Part shown: positions 9,538-31,774 of the stretch, piece after piece
How positions within the stretch are numbered: the stretch's first letter is position 1
Layout of the letters: every line of letters starts with the position of its first letter
NCBI GenBank assembly: GCA_964006375.1
Contig: OZ023265.1
Location: 173,173,443 to 173,237,442 of the forward strand
Origin: Tillus elongatus
Taxonomy: Eukaryota > Arthropoda > Insecta > Coleoptera > Cleridae
Direction of reading: 5' to 3'
Length of the DNA stretch: 64,000 bases
The notes under the pieces: model-generated
The model's database searches: none
What the model saw: the letters and a program-made list of their open reading frames with translations, nothing else
Told to the model about the DNA's origin: nothing
Made by a program: the position numbers and the translations under genes

Positions 9538-12500
9538 TATATATAAATAATATACACGCAAGGTTACCATATGTCAATATTCCCGAAATTAGAGCGAAAT
9601 TCCTTATTGATACTGGTAGCACTAGAAGTTTAATAAAACCATCATTAGCAAAACAATATTATGCTAAGTGTGTAAAACACGAAGTTTTCAATATACAAAC
9701 ACCTCACGGCATTACTTTTCACAGTGAAACAGCTGATATACCCATATTTAAAAATTTTAAAGCACCTGGCCAACATAAGTTTTACCTTTTTGATTTTTCT
9801 GATAATTATGATGGTCTTATTGGAACCGACCTTTTAAGATCCTTAAAAGCTAACATTGACCTAAATGCCCTTAAAATAATTACACCAAATGCTATTGTGC
9901 CGATTGTTTATGATATTTTCCAAGGGAATAACAAAAATACAAATAACACAAATTTTAAACCCATTAGATACGTCATTCCGGCTAGAACACAGCAAAAAAT
10001 TAAAATACCAGTAAATTGTCAATCCGGAACAGGCATCCTTAAATATACTAACTTTGGCTGTAATGTTGAAATGCCACAAGCTATTGTAACAATTGAAAAC
10101 TATTTTGCAACAACTACATTAACTAACCCTAAAGAAAATCCTGTAAAAATTATCATATATGAACCGCTAGAAATTGAAATAATAAACGTGAATGAAATTA
10201 ATTTTATTGAAAAAATGGAAACGGATGAACCATATAATATAGATTACGATAACATACTCAAATCTAATTTAAGAAATTTACGATTAGGCCATTGTAACGA
10301 AGAGGAATATAAAGCCATTCGTAAACTCTGCTTTGAATTTAGGGACATATTTTATAGTGAAGGCTTGCCACTAACATTCACCAACCAAATTAAACATAAA
10401 ATCGAACTAACGGACGAAAAGCCTATTTTTACAAAATCATATAGATATCCCGAAATTCACAAACAAGAGGTAAAAGATCAAATTTCAAAATTACTTGAAC
10501 AAGGAATTATTCAACCCTCCACGTCTCCTTGGTCCTCCCCTATCTGGATCGTACCAAAAAAATTAGATGCTTCGGGAAAACGGAAATGGAGAATGGTTAT
10601 TGACTACCGTAAACTTAATGACAAAACTATTAACGATAAATATCCTCTCCCTAACATCGCGGATATATTAGATAAACTCGGAAAAAGCCAATATTTTAGT
10701 ACACTAGACCTTGCGAGTGGGTACCACCAAATCGAAATGGACCCCACTGATATTCCTAAAACAGCATTTTCAACGGAAAATGGCCATTGGGAATTTAAGA
10801 GAATGAGTTTCGGGTTAAAAAACGCTCCATCGACATTTCAGAGAGTAATGGATAATATACTTAGAGGTTTTCAAAACGAAATTTGTCTGGTATACTTGGA
10901 CGACATAATAATTTTCAGTACGTCCCTGGAAGAACATATTCACCGGCTTAGGCAAATATTTAGTAGACTAAGGGAAGCAAATTTTAAAGTCCAATTGGAT
11001 AAATCAGAATTTTTAAAAAAAGAAGTGGCTTACCTGGGCCATGTTATTACACCTGCAGGGGTTAAACCAAATGCGGATAAAATCGAAGCAATAAAAGTAT
11101 TTCCAATTCCCAAGACTCAGAAGGAAATAAAATCATTTTTAGGTCTTCTCGGTTATTACAGGAAATTTATTAAAGATTTTGCGAAAGTTACTAAACCCAT
11201 GACGGTTTGCTTAAAAAAGAATAACAAAGTCATTCACAGTCCAGAGTTTATTAAATCTTTCGAGATTTGTAAAAACTTGCTAATAAACAGCCCAATACTT
11301 CAATATCCAGATTTCTCAAAGCCGTTTATCCTTACGACGGATGCTAGTAACTTTGCTCTGGGGGCGGTCTTGTCTCAGGGAGAAATACCCTACGATAAAC
11401 CAATAGCATATGCCTCTAGAACATTGAACGAGTCTGAAAATAAATACTCAACAATAGAAAAGGAACTGTTAGCCATAGTGTGGGCATGCAAGTATTTTAG
11501 ACCCTACTTGTTTGGACGTAAATTCAAAATTTATACTGATCACAGACCATTAGTTTGGCTCTTTAACCTAAAAGAACCCAATTCAAAATTAGTTAGGTGG
11601 AGGTTACGGTTGGAAGAGTTTGACTATGAAATAGTTTATAAAAAGGGAAAACAAAACACCAATGCCGATGCTCTATCCCGAATTCAAATCAATGCAATAG
11701 AGAATGAAAGTATAATAGGTAATCCAGGTCAGGTAAATCAAGACATTGCCGAATTTTTTCAAAATTCGACGGAAAATAGTTACATAAACCCTCAACCATC
11801 AACGAACCGAAACTTAGAATACACAGATATAAACTCTAGACCCTCTACTAGCCGACAAACAAAGGACAAAATTTTAATAATTTCAGACGTCCTTTTAAAA
11901 CCCGCGGACAATCTAAATAACAATCAAACAGAAAGAACAGAGGAACCGCCAAGACACACAAATAATCAAAATTCTTTTGAAACAGTACACACGGTAGGTG
12001 GAAATGATAACTTCAATAACGGCATTCCAATTCTTGATGAAATAATTAACAATAAAAACAACCAAATAATTATTGCAAACAATCCCCACAATCAAATAGA
12101 TGTTAAAACAGAAAGTTTTCATAATCATAAAATTACACATATTAAAATCCCTAAGTCAAATAAGCAACTCATTCTAGAATTCCTTAGATCTTACACTTGT
12201 GAAGACAAAACCTTTCATTTATACTTCTATGACAAATCCATGTATCCCGTATTTAACCAGACCTATATAGAGCACTTTAGTCGTAGTAACTCGGAAATGA
12301 TAATGTGCACCAAAATGGTAAATACCAATAAAGAAGAAGGCGAACAGATACTAATGATTAAATATCAACATGAAGGTAAGGCTAACCACCGCGGCATATC
12401 TGAAACTTTAGAAAAACTAAAAAGAAATTATTACTGGCCAAATATGAAAAAAGGTGTTAGTGACTATATAAATAACTGCATAATTTGTAACGAAACAAAG

Positions 12501-13181
12501 TATAATCGAAACCCACCATACGTCCCATTGTTATTAACTGAAACTGTAGGTAAACCTTTCGAATTAATACATGTCGATATATTTAAATTTGACAATCAAC
12601 AATTTTTGACAATAATAGATGCCTTTAGTAGACTAGGTCAGGCTATACATATAGAAAGCAAAAACGCCATAGAAATATGTGAGTCCTTAATAACATACTT
12701 TTCATTTTACGGTACGCCGTCACGGATAATCTCTGATTCTGGAACTGAATTTAAGAACCTAATGGTACAAGAGCTGTTAAAATTACACAAAATAAATATT
12801 CACTTTACGACTCCAGCCCACCACGAATCAAACGACCTAGTCGAAAGATTTCACTCGACTCTGCTGGAACATTTAAGAATATTAAGAGAAATACACAAAA
12901 ATAAAAATGTTCGAACTCTTATGAAGTACGCGGTAATTGCGTACAACAATTCAATACATTCTTCAACTAAATATACCCCTTTAGAACTTACCCTAGGACA
13001 CACCAATGCAAGGGATCCCTCAGATCTGATAAAAGATAATTTCTTTAACGAGTACATTTTAAATCATAAGAACAAAATTGAAAACTTATACAAATCGATA
13101 AACCAAAATCAAATCACCAATAAGCAAAGAATACTAGACTCAGAAATCACTTGGGGCCGGAAACCTATCAGTTTACATTAG
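9498..13181 (+). CDS. pol: Pol polyprotein: protease, reverse transcriptase, RNase H, integrase
   Basis: Reads in the -1 frame relative to gag, probably reached by frameshifting. The order is as in Ty3/gypsy. Aspartic protease: LIDTGSTRSL at 9603-9632. RT: the WSSPIWIVPKK region, DYRKLN, catalytic YLDD at 10893-10904. RNase H: TDASNFALGAVLSQ, the Glu of EKELLAIV, TDHRPL. Integrase: the N-terminal His/Cys domain begins near 12369, and the catalytic triad codons are D 12576, D 12735 and E 12843, with 35 residues between the last two (DD35E). The frame stops at 13179-13181, before the C-terminal GPF domain, which lies in another frame (13124-13366). The enzyme core is otherwise intact; integrase function is doubtful. 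Confidence 0.93.
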   Translation, partial: KFSGDQVSTKSEIIYINNIHARLPYVNIPEIRAKFLIDTGSTRSLIKPSLAKQYYAKCVKHEVFNIQTPHGITFHSETADIPIFKNFKAPGQHKFYLFDFSDNYDGLIGTDLLRSLKANIDLNALKIITPNAIVPIVYDIFQGNNKNTNNTNFKPIRYVIPARTQQKIKIPVNCQSGTGILKYTNFGCNVEMPQAIVTIENYFATTTLTNPKENPVKIIIYEPLEIEIINVNEINFIEKMETDEPYNIDYDNILKSNLRNLRLGHCNEEEYKAIRKLCFEFRDIFYSEGLPLTFTNQIKHKIELTDEKPIFTKSYRYPEIHKQEVKDQISKLLEQGIIQPSTSPWSSPIWIVPKKLDASGKRKWRMVIDYRKLNDKTINDKYPLPNIADILDKLGKSQYFSTLDLASGYHQIEMDPTDIPKTAFSTENGHWEFKRMSFGLKNAPSTFQRVMDNILRGFQNEICLVYLDDIIIFSTSLEEHIHRLRQIFSRLREANFKVQLDKSEFLKKEVAYLGHVITPAGVKPNADKIEAIKVFPIPKTQKEIKSFLGLLGYYRKFIKDFAKVTKPMTVCLKKNNKVIHSPEFIKSFEICKNLLINSPILQYPDFSKPFILTTDASNFALGAVLSQGEIPYDKPIAYASRTLNESENKYSTIEKELLAIVWACKYFRPYLFGRKFKIYTDHRPLVWLFNLKEPNSKLVRWRLRLEEFDYEIVYKKGKQNTNADALSRIQINAIENESIIGNPGQVNQDIAEFFQNSTENSYINPQPSTNRNLEYTDINSRPSTSRQTKDKILIISDVLLKPADNLNNNQTERTEEPPRHTNNQNSFETVHTVGGNDNFNNGIPILDEIINNKNNQIIIANNPHNQIDVKTESFHNHKITHIKIPKSNKQLILEFLRSYTCEDKTFHLYFYDKSMYPVFNQTYIEHFSRSNSEMIMCTKMVNTNKEEGEQILMIKYQHEGKANHRGISETLEKLKRNYYWPNMKKGVSDYINNCIICNETKYNRNPPYVPLLLTETVGKPFELIHVDIFKFDNQQFLTIIDAFSRLGQAIHIESKNAIEICESLITYFSFYGTPSRIISDSGTEFKNLMVQELLKLHKINIHFTTPAHHESNDLVERFHSTLLEHLRILREIHKNKNVRTLMKYAVIAYNNSIHSSTKYTPLELTLGHTNARDPSDLIKDNFFNEYILNHKNKIENLYKSINQNQITNKQRILDSEITWGRKPISLH

Positions 13182-13366
13182 GACAAACAGTTTATAAAAA
13201 ATTGGGAAGGCGAAACAAGAAGGAAAATAAATTTAAAGGGCCATTTACTATTATAGAAATTGTAGAAAATAATAAGGCGAAAATTAAAGATAGTAATAAC
13301 AAAATTCAAACTGTCCACTTTAAAGAACTAAAACCAACTTCGGTTGTTACAGGTGGGGAACAGTGA
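13124..13366 (+). pseudogene. Displaced integrase C-terminal (GPF/Y) segment
   Basis: Open in a frame shifted by one from pol. It carries the typical integrase tail (VYKKLGRRNKKENKFKGPF) that other 17.6-like pols have in line. The overlap with pol runs from 13124 to 13181. A one-base loss, or a two-base gain, somewhere near 13140-13175 would explain it. No canonical slippery heptamer was seen in the overlap, so I read it as a mutation rather than a second programmed shift. Confidence 0.7.
13351..13352 (+). promoter_or_regulatory. Candidate 3' splice site for the env message
   Basis: An AG preceded by a pyrimidine-leaning stretch (TTCGGTTGTTAC) just upstream of the env reading frame, which is open from 13324. 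Together with the GTAAGT at 7972 it keeps env in phase with the ATG at 7946. Confidence 0.45.
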
Positions 13367-15048
13367 CAGTCTGTGACATTACTACCCCCAAGTTTCATCA
13401 CCTCAACGATTATCCCGGCCTCCTACCTCTAAAACTAGGTTCAGCACAAAATATTATAGATCACTGGTCATTTATACAAATATTTGACATCACCAGTATT
13501 TTAGAGGAATTTAAAGAGCTTCAACAAAATTTTCTAAGACTAAAATTTGCTATAGAGAACTCTACATCACATAAGAGAGAATTCTATAACTCTTATAATT
13601 TGGTCGTTAATCTAGAAAATAGAATAAACAGACAAATAATCCAATTAAATCCAGTCTATAAAAGAACGAAAAGAGGGCTCATTGATGGTATTGGTTCAAT
13701 AATAAGGGCAATTACTGTAAATTTAGATCAAGGTGATGCCTTAAGATACGATCAAGCAATCACATCGCTTTCAGAAAGCCAGCTCAAAATTAAAACATTA
13801 ATGGCAGAACAAATTACGTTACTGCAAGCCTCAATATCAAAATTTTACAATGTGACTCGGACTCTTGAACATAATCAGATCATTTTAGAATCGAGAATAG
13901 TTCAAACTGAAATGGCAATCAAAAACATCAAATTAGAAAACACTGAAACTTATAACTTTTTTCTTATTCAAATGCTCCTATCACAAATTAGTGCCTATTA
14001 CCAAACTATATACGACATATTTGAGAAAATCGAAGTAGCTATCAGTTTTGCAAAATTAAATACATTTCATAACTCAATGACTGAACCAACAGATCTCCTA
14101 TCGGAAATAAAATTCGTAGAAACAAAATTAATATCAAGTAAGTTACCATTTACACCTGAGATCGAAAATATATTATTATTTGAACAGACACTAAATATTA
14201 AAGCATACAGTAAGGAAAACAAAATTGTTTTTATAATAGAAATTCCTATAGTTGAAATCGAGAATTACAATTACTATCATTTATACCCTCTACCGGTTCC
14301 AATCAATAATAACTTCCAAGTTATAATACCAAAATCCAAATACCTTCTCCTAAATGAGCAAAACTATATGTTCTCCAACCACAAATGCAAAGAAGTATCA
14401 AATCAAGAATACTTATGTCAAGAAACAAACACCATGAAAATCGAACAATCGCCACCCTGTGAAGTGCAGATGCTTAAATATATGAAAAATAACACTTGCC
14501 ACCCGCTGCTGACTAAAGTGGAGAATACCAAGATCCAAAAACTTGAAATCAATAAGTGGATGATCATAGCCCCTAAAGAAGTGGTCGCCGTACAACAATG
14601 TGGAAAGTCCAAAGATAACATACCTCTGGAAGGAACCTACCTAGTGGAAATTTACCCAAATTGCGACATATCAATCGATCAACATACCATGAGAACACAT
14701 CAAGATTCACGCCATCATTTTGGAATTATGGAACTTCCCAAAGTCGATATCCAATATCAACTTAAGAGAGTAGAAGAGAAAGAAACCATCCCGATCAAAC
14801 TGGACCCGATCAACTTAGAAGAAATAAATCATATACAAACGGCTTTAGAAGAGCAAAGAAGAAACATCCAAAATCTACATGAGGGACCCATTCGTATCAA
14901 CAAAATCAGCCTATGGACCATCTTATTATACATTTTAATAATCTGTATTGTTTGTTTTACTTTGTATAAGTATGTTTTAGCTAAATGGTTTCCACAAATC
15001 AAGGAGATCGATAAGGACAAATCTAATAATCAAGATATTGTGATTTGA
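13363..15048 (+). CDS. env: Envelope fusion glycoprotein, errantivirus type
   Basis: About 561 residues counted from a GTG; no suitable ATG begins the frame, which fits synthesis from a spliced RNA. The protein is a class I-type membrane fusion glycoprotein related to the F-like Env of gypsy-group viruses. A furin-type site RTKR (residues 101-104) is followed directly by the conserved glycine-rich fusion-peptide region (GLIDGIG). Heptad-like helices occupy residues about 125-260. Cysteines cluster at about 350-440. A single transmembrane helix near residues 516-536 is followed by a short, charged cytoplasmic tail. The frame is uninterrupted. It overlaps the last bases of the displaced integrase segment. 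Whether it is infectious cannot be judged from sequence. Confidence 0.88.
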   Translation: MTVCDITTPKFHHLNDYPGLLPLKLGSAQNIIDHWSFIQIFDITSILEEFKELQQNFLRLKFAIENSTSHKREFYNSYNLVVNLENRINRQIIQLNPVYKRTKRGLIDGIGSIIRAITVNLDQGDALRYDQAITSLSESQLKIKTLMAEQITLLQASISKFYNVTRTLEHNQIILESRIVQTEMAIKNIKLENTETYNFFLIQMLLSQISAYYQTIYDIFEKIEVAISFAKLNTFHNSMTEPTDLLSEIKFVETKLISSKLPFTPEIENILLFEQTLNIKAYSKENKIVFIIEIPIVEIENYNYYHLYPLPVPINNNFQVIIPKSKYLLLNEQNYMFSNHKCKEVSNQEYLCQETNTMKIEQSPPCEVQMLKYMKNNTCHPLLTKVENTKIQKLEINKWMIIAPKEVVAVQQCGKSKDNIPLEGTYLVEIYPNCDISIDQHTMRTHQDSRHHFGIMELPKVDIQYQLKRVEEKETIPIKLDPINLEEINHIQTALEEQRRNIQNLHEGPIRINKISLWTILLYILIICIVCFTLYKYVLAKWFPQIKEIDKDKSNNQDIVI

Positions 15049-15077
15049 ACATTCCATTCCACTGCATGTTCAAACTT

Positions 15078-15088
15078 GGGGTGGGAGA
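15078..15088 (+). other. Polypurine tract
   Basis: GGGGTGGGAGA directly precedes the 3' LTR, the expected plus-strand primer position. Confidence 0.85.
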
Positions 15089-15486
15089 TGTTACATTCCA
15101 CACCAACCAACATAGGATACAGTTACAGCCGCCAGCCATGAGAACTGCCATCTTGCAAAAATGCATAAGCCATCAGCCTGCTGAGATCGCATTTCATGTG
15201 GGAACGACGGTTGGAACCTTGCAGTCCATATCACTGCACAAGTGTACAAACTGCTGAATCGGCATTTCACACGGGAACGACAGAGCTCTGCATTCTGTGG
15301 AACTAAAGACTGGAGGTGGAAACGTAGTTAAGTGATGGTAGTGAGACAGTAGAAAGACATTATTAGTTTAGTCGTCTTAGTGTTAAGTTCACTTTTAATA
15401 TTTTTTGTAATAGTAGTTCTATAGTTTTATGTAATAATAATTAATAAATATTTTTTATTCAATTGATCGAAATCAATCAATTAACT
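15089..15486 (+). repeat. 3' LTR
   Basis: 398 bp; one difference from the 5' LTR (A at 15230 in place of G). Polyadenylation signal AATAAA at 15443-15448. Followed by CGCG, the target duplication. Confidence 0.95.
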
Positions 15487-15640
15487 CGCGTGTTCTATTT
15501 TAATAAAAGATAAATGTTTGAAATTGGGCTACAATTTTGTTAAATAATTTCTCTGTCACTGCCAAAACGAATAACAGATTACACTTAAAGTTTTAGCTAT
15601 GATGCATAGTAGGTTCTAATGCAAATTTTTTATCAAAATG
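15487..15640. repeat. Continuation of the PLE-A foldback right arm
   Basis: Reverse complement of about 6822-6945 (CGCGTGTTCTATTTTAATAA, then TCTCTGTCACTGCC). It completes the right arm split by the errantivirus. Confidence 0.85.

Positions 15641-16537
<897 letters not shown>

Positions 16538-16609
<72 letters not shown>
16538..16609. repeat. (TA)n tract 2
   Basis: About 72 bases of TA between the PLE-B fragment and the terminal repeat of mariner element I. Confidence 0.98.
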
Positions 16610-20514
<3,905 letters not shown>

Positions 20515-21378
20515 TTGGTAGCGAATTTTCGGTAAATTTGCAGTTTAGCTCCCGAACGCTTTTCAAAAAACTGTTTTCAGAAACTTGCCTACCCCCCCTG
20601 GATGCACAAACTCCAAGAAAAATTTCTTGTTCACACCCCCCAAGGAAGTTACGGGACCAGGAGTGAATAGGGGTGCTGGCCGCGGTAGGTAGTAAAAAGG
20701 AAATGTAAGCAGAAAATGCAAATAAAACGGGCTTGAAAGTTTTTTTCACATCTTGGAGCCATATCCCCTTAAACCCTGCCTACCCCGCACAGCACCCCTA
20801 TTCGCCCAGGTGCCGTAACTTCCTTGGCGGGTATGAACAAGAAATTTTTCTTGTGGTTTATGCAACGAGGGTGGTTGTATGCACTCGAGGGGGGAAGGAA
20901 AATTCCGACGACGAAGCAGGTACCCCCCCAATCCCCCAACTCTACCGCAAGCCGAAGCGGCGGGGGGATGTTCTACATCGTCGTAGGCATTTGTCTTCCC
21001 CCCTCGCGTGCATACAACCACCCTCTTTGCATAAACCACAAGAAAAACTTCTTGTTCATACCCCCAAGGTAGTTACGTGACCTGGGTGCGAATAGGGGTG
21101 CTGTGCGGGGTAGCCGGGGTTTAATGGGGATATGGCTTCAAATAGACAGCTTTTAAGCAGTTTTCTTCACTTTTTCTGTTCATATTTCCTTTTTACTACC
21201 TACCCCGCCCAGCACCCCTATTCACTCCCAGTCCCGTAACTTCCTTGGAGAGGTGTGAACCAGAAATTTTTCTTGTGGTTTGTGCATCCAGGTGGGGTCC
21301 TAATAATATTTCAGAATTTTTTTTTTGAAAAGCATTCGGGAGATAATCTGCAAATTTACCGAATTTTCATTAAATCCT
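20515..21378. repeat. GC-rich nested foldback element
   Basis: The region folds on itself around about 20945. The outermost arms are TTCGGTAAATTTGCAG...GAACGCTTTTCAAAAAA against their complement near 21330-21360. Next in are TGGATGCACAAACTCC...GGTAGGTAGTAAAAAGG against 21190-21295, then AGCCATATCCCCTTAAACCC...GGGTGGTTGTATGCACTCG against 20990-21135. Runs of C and G stand out sharply from the AT-rich surroundings. Open frames here are by-products of the palindrome. It interrupts DR2 sequence. No transposase is seen. Confidence 0.75.
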
Positions 21379-22644
21379 TCAAATTTCAATAACTCAATTT
21401 GTTATTAACGTAAGCTTTGTTGGTTAGGAAACCAACATTAAATTTATTTTCGGTTTTTTTTTTTTATATTTTCAAACCATAAGTAATTTTGATAAAATAT
21501 AGTACATTGTTTCTACTACACAGGCCATACCGATAATCAGATTGATGCCTGCTCGCATTTGCTATTAAAAACATTTTTACGGAAATTCACTTCCATAACA
21601 CATTTGCTGCATCTAGACTTTTGAAAAATGTTTATATATTTTCAAACAATAAATTTATTTCTATGAAATATGGTACATTGTTTCTACTATATAGGCAACC
21701 AAGTGTGATGCCTGCTTTCATCAAAGAAAGACATTTGCTATAAAAGATATTTTAAAAAAAATTCGCTACCATTACGCACTTACTGCGTCCAGAGATTTTT
21801 CATCTAACAAAATAATATTGAAAAAGTCTCTCCCATGCAATAAATCAATAAATACATACACAAATTCAGTTCTCTCTGTGGAACAAAGAAAAACTTCAAA
21901 GGACTTAATAAAAAAACACAAACAAGGCATGAAATATTTCAATGAAAATTTGCTATCATAACAAAATTTCTGAGTCCAGAATTTATTTAATTTTCAAGTA
22001 AATTTTATTTCAGATATTAACATACTTTTAGAAAAAATCCAAGGAAGTCAGGATATTTATTATATTCTTACAAAATAATTTTATGCGAGAAATCGTTAGT
22101 GTAACAAGTAAATAATTTACTTGCAAGACTTTCCAAATAACGAAACGTTTTTGTTTTTGTGAAGCATGTCGCTCATTACCTAATCTCATTGTTGTTAGAG
22201 AAACTGAAAAAGACAACGTTTTATGCTAAATTCGCTGATAAATTATTAAACAAGTCATTATATTTGCAGATGATGCAGTCAACACCGATGCTGAGATCTC
22301 TTAGTACGGAATCATCTCAAAAGAGGGACTGGAAACAAAGGCTGAGTCTAAGAGATAATCGACGGAGGGATCCGGTGAGTGAATTTATATAAATTCAGAT
22401 GAGAAATGGAAATGAGATTTCTTGAGATACCTTGCCGGTTTATTATTTGCATTCAAGTTAACGGAATTTAAATAATATTTATGGATTTGTAATGAGAACA
22501 TCGACAAGGAGTACTAATTGCGTCTCTTTGTTCAATTTTCCTTTCATTTGTCTATTAAACAAAAGCATTAATTATTAAGATTCTACAGAAGTCGTAACGC
22601 AATTTCTTATTAACTCAAAAATTAGAGATGGTCGCTAAACTTGC
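21379..22644. repeat. DR2 sequence and unassigned AT-rich DNA
   Basis: 21379-21800 carries DR2 landmarks twice (ACATTGTTTCTACTA near 21508 and 21677; TGCGTCCAGA near 21788). From about 21800 to 22644 nothing is recognised; short frames there have no family signature. Confidence 0.6.
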
Positions 22645-23590
22645 AATGTATATACACCCAAAGAACAAATACAGGCTATCATCACACTCCCCAAAAGCTC
22701 CTTTTTGGTGGCTGCAGGGGCTTAATAAACCAACGACCTGATATAACCCCAGATGAAAAAAATTCAACGGGTTTAGATCGGGACTTCGCGTTGGCCACCT
22801 AATAGGTCCTCCCCTTCCAAGGAGTTGCCCAGGAAATTGTTGGTTCGGGTGTTTCTGCAGACTAGTGGAAGAATGTGCAGGTGCATCGTTATGTTAAAAC
22901 CACATTCTCTTCCGTATACACATAGAAACATTTGCATTGCTTAAAGCCCAGGAAGTACGTCTTGCAGAAAATTTAGGTAGATATTACCAGTCAGCCGAGG
23001 GGAAAGCAGGAATTGACCAATTAAAAATCGCCAATATGTTAATAGGAAATTCGTTCTGATGTGCTCTGATCCATGTGGCGTGAGGATTGTGATCGTTCCA
23101 TAGGTGGCTGTTGTGACCTTAAAGCACCATTCCTTGTTAGAACACATCGGCAAATAAACTAGTTGAACCAAAATCCGGTTGTTTTGTAATACTTTGCAAA
23201 AGCTGTCGACAAAATTGTACTCGTGGCTCATCATCTTGCGGATCCAATTCTTGTGCTTTTTCGACGTGATAAGGGTGAAATAGCTGCTCTTGAGGTACCC
23301 GCCATACTGATGGGCAGCAGTCATTTAATGCGCTACTGCACGCGCGTTGATGGTAGGTTGTTGATCAATTAGTTGCAGAAATTCTCCCTCAAATGCCACT
23401 GTCTGTGCAGTTCGTGCACGCCTGCTTCATCAATTTGCTTAAAAGTTGCCTTTTTCTCTTAATCGACATTGCAGAAAATGTTTTTCGGCAAGAATTTCGA
23501 CGATTCGGGCAATGCTCAGCATATAGACGCACGGCTTTTCTAGCGTTGCATCTCGCTTCGTCATAAATAAGATGCATGTCTGCATGCTGT
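22645..23590 (-). pseudogene. Mariner-like transposase with DUF4817-type N-terminus, broken
   Basis: The minus strand starts with a helix-turn-helix block (MHLIYDEARCNARKAVRLY, then CPNRRNSCRKTF), typical of an insect transposase family with a DUF4817 N-terminus. A middle section follows with many frame breaks (23324-22941 is open). A catalytic block then reads NDAPAHSSTSLQKH (the usual Asp is Asn), GRGGPIRWPTRSPDLNPLNFF. The last acidic position is also altered, so the copy has lost catalytic residues as well as its frame. No terminal repeats were identified. SINE copy 3 lies directly beyond its 5' end. Confidence 0.75.
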
Positions 23591-23606
23591 TGTGTGTTTT
23601 TGTTTC

Positions 23607-23942
23607 TTTAACGTCGGCCTATTTCCGCGACTATGGCCAATCACCGACGCCAGGGAGCAGTTTCACCTCACTATCCTGGAAATTTTGCCGAACCCCTGCC
23701 TTTCTGTAAGGATGGTAGGGATCTTTAACGTGCCCAACATTGCATGGACACGGGACCGACGACTTTACGCCCGCTTCGAAGGGCGGAACGTGCAGACATT
23801 CAGCTTGCTCAAATACAATGCCAGAACCTCGGTTGATGTTAATTTTACAGTTTGTACTGAAAAAGTGAAAGGAGTACCCTGGAAAGAACTCAGTACCCTT
23901 CGGTTCAGAGGCACACGTTCTTACCCCTGAACCACCGAGGTT
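23607..23942 (-). mobile_element. tRNA-derived SINE, copy 3
   Basis: Near-full copy: head AACCTCGGTGGTTCAGGGGT (A box), conserved body with TTAAAGATCCCTACCATCC, CCAGGATAGTGAGGTGAAAC and CTGGCGTCGGTGATTGG, ending GACGTTAAAGAAAC. The end near GACGTTAAAG is shared with copies 1 and 4. Confidence 0.8.
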
Positions 23943-27208
<3,266 letters not shown>

Positions 27209-27216
<8 letters not shown>

Positions 27217-27520
27217 GCAGATTGAGGCCTTAGAGTGTCCTTACATATTTCCTTTACCCACCTTTGTCCACCACTCTAAGGAGTAGGCAGATTGAGGCCT
27301 TAGAGTGTCCTTACATATTTCCTTTACCCACCTTTGTTCACCACTCTAAGAAGTAGGCAGATTGAGGCCTTAGAGTATCCTTAAATCACCTTTGTCCACC
27401 ACTCTAAAGAGTAGGCAGATTGAGGCCGTAGAGTGTCCTTACATATTTCCTTTACCCACCTTTGTCCACCACTCTAAGGAGTAGGCAGATTGAGGCCTTA
27501 AGTGTCCTTATATATTTCCT
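27209..27520 (+). repeat. 70-bp tandem repeat after PLE-B
   Basis: Five units start at 27211, 27281, 27351, 27409 and 27479 (core GAGTAGGCAGATTGAGGCCT); the spacings are 70, 70, 58 and 70. The first unit overlaps the end of the coding region. Shorter versions accompany the PLE-B fragments at 16.3 kb and 52.9 kb. Confidence 0.9.
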
Positions 27521-27524
27521 TTAC

Positions 27525-27564
27525 CTTTTGAAAATGGCTCCAAAACAGGAGCCGAAACGTCGAG
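27525..27564 (+). ncRNA. Hammerhead-like motif, PLE-B type
   Basis: TTGAAAA stands where CTGANGA is expected (C3 to T and G8 to A, which keeps a pairable U3-A8). It is followed by one unpaired T, stem II GGCTCC/GGAGCC, GAAA, self-complementary ACGT as stem III, GTC, and GAG pairing with the upstream CTT/CTC. Same strand as PLE-B and directly in its 3' end. Confidence 0.55.
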
Positions 27565-27607
27565 TTTTCATAAATTCTGGACGCGGTTCAACCCAAGAAA
27601 CCAATTA

Positions 27608-31774
<4,167 letters not shown>

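Larger units (their letters stand above)
7350..15486 (+). mobile_element. Errantivirus-type LTR retrotransposon (endogenous insect retrovirus), 8137 bp
   Basis: A full-length Ty3/gypsy-superfamily element of the 17.6/297/gypsy (Errantivirus) kind: LTR, tRNA-Ser-type primer site, gag, pol in the -1 frame, an env gene, polypurine tract, LTR. The LTRs are 398 bp each and differ at one base (G at 7491, A at 15230), so the insertion is young. The flanking duplication is CGCG (7346-7349 and 15487-15490), and the uninterrupted target is still present in the inverted left arm near 6930. The only break seen is one frameshift near the end of pol. The host region is a PLE-A foldback. Confidence 0.95.

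Noticed and set aside
13363..13365. GTG as the true env start codon
   Set aside because: The frame is open upstream to 13324 and errantivirus env is normally expressed from spliced RNA.
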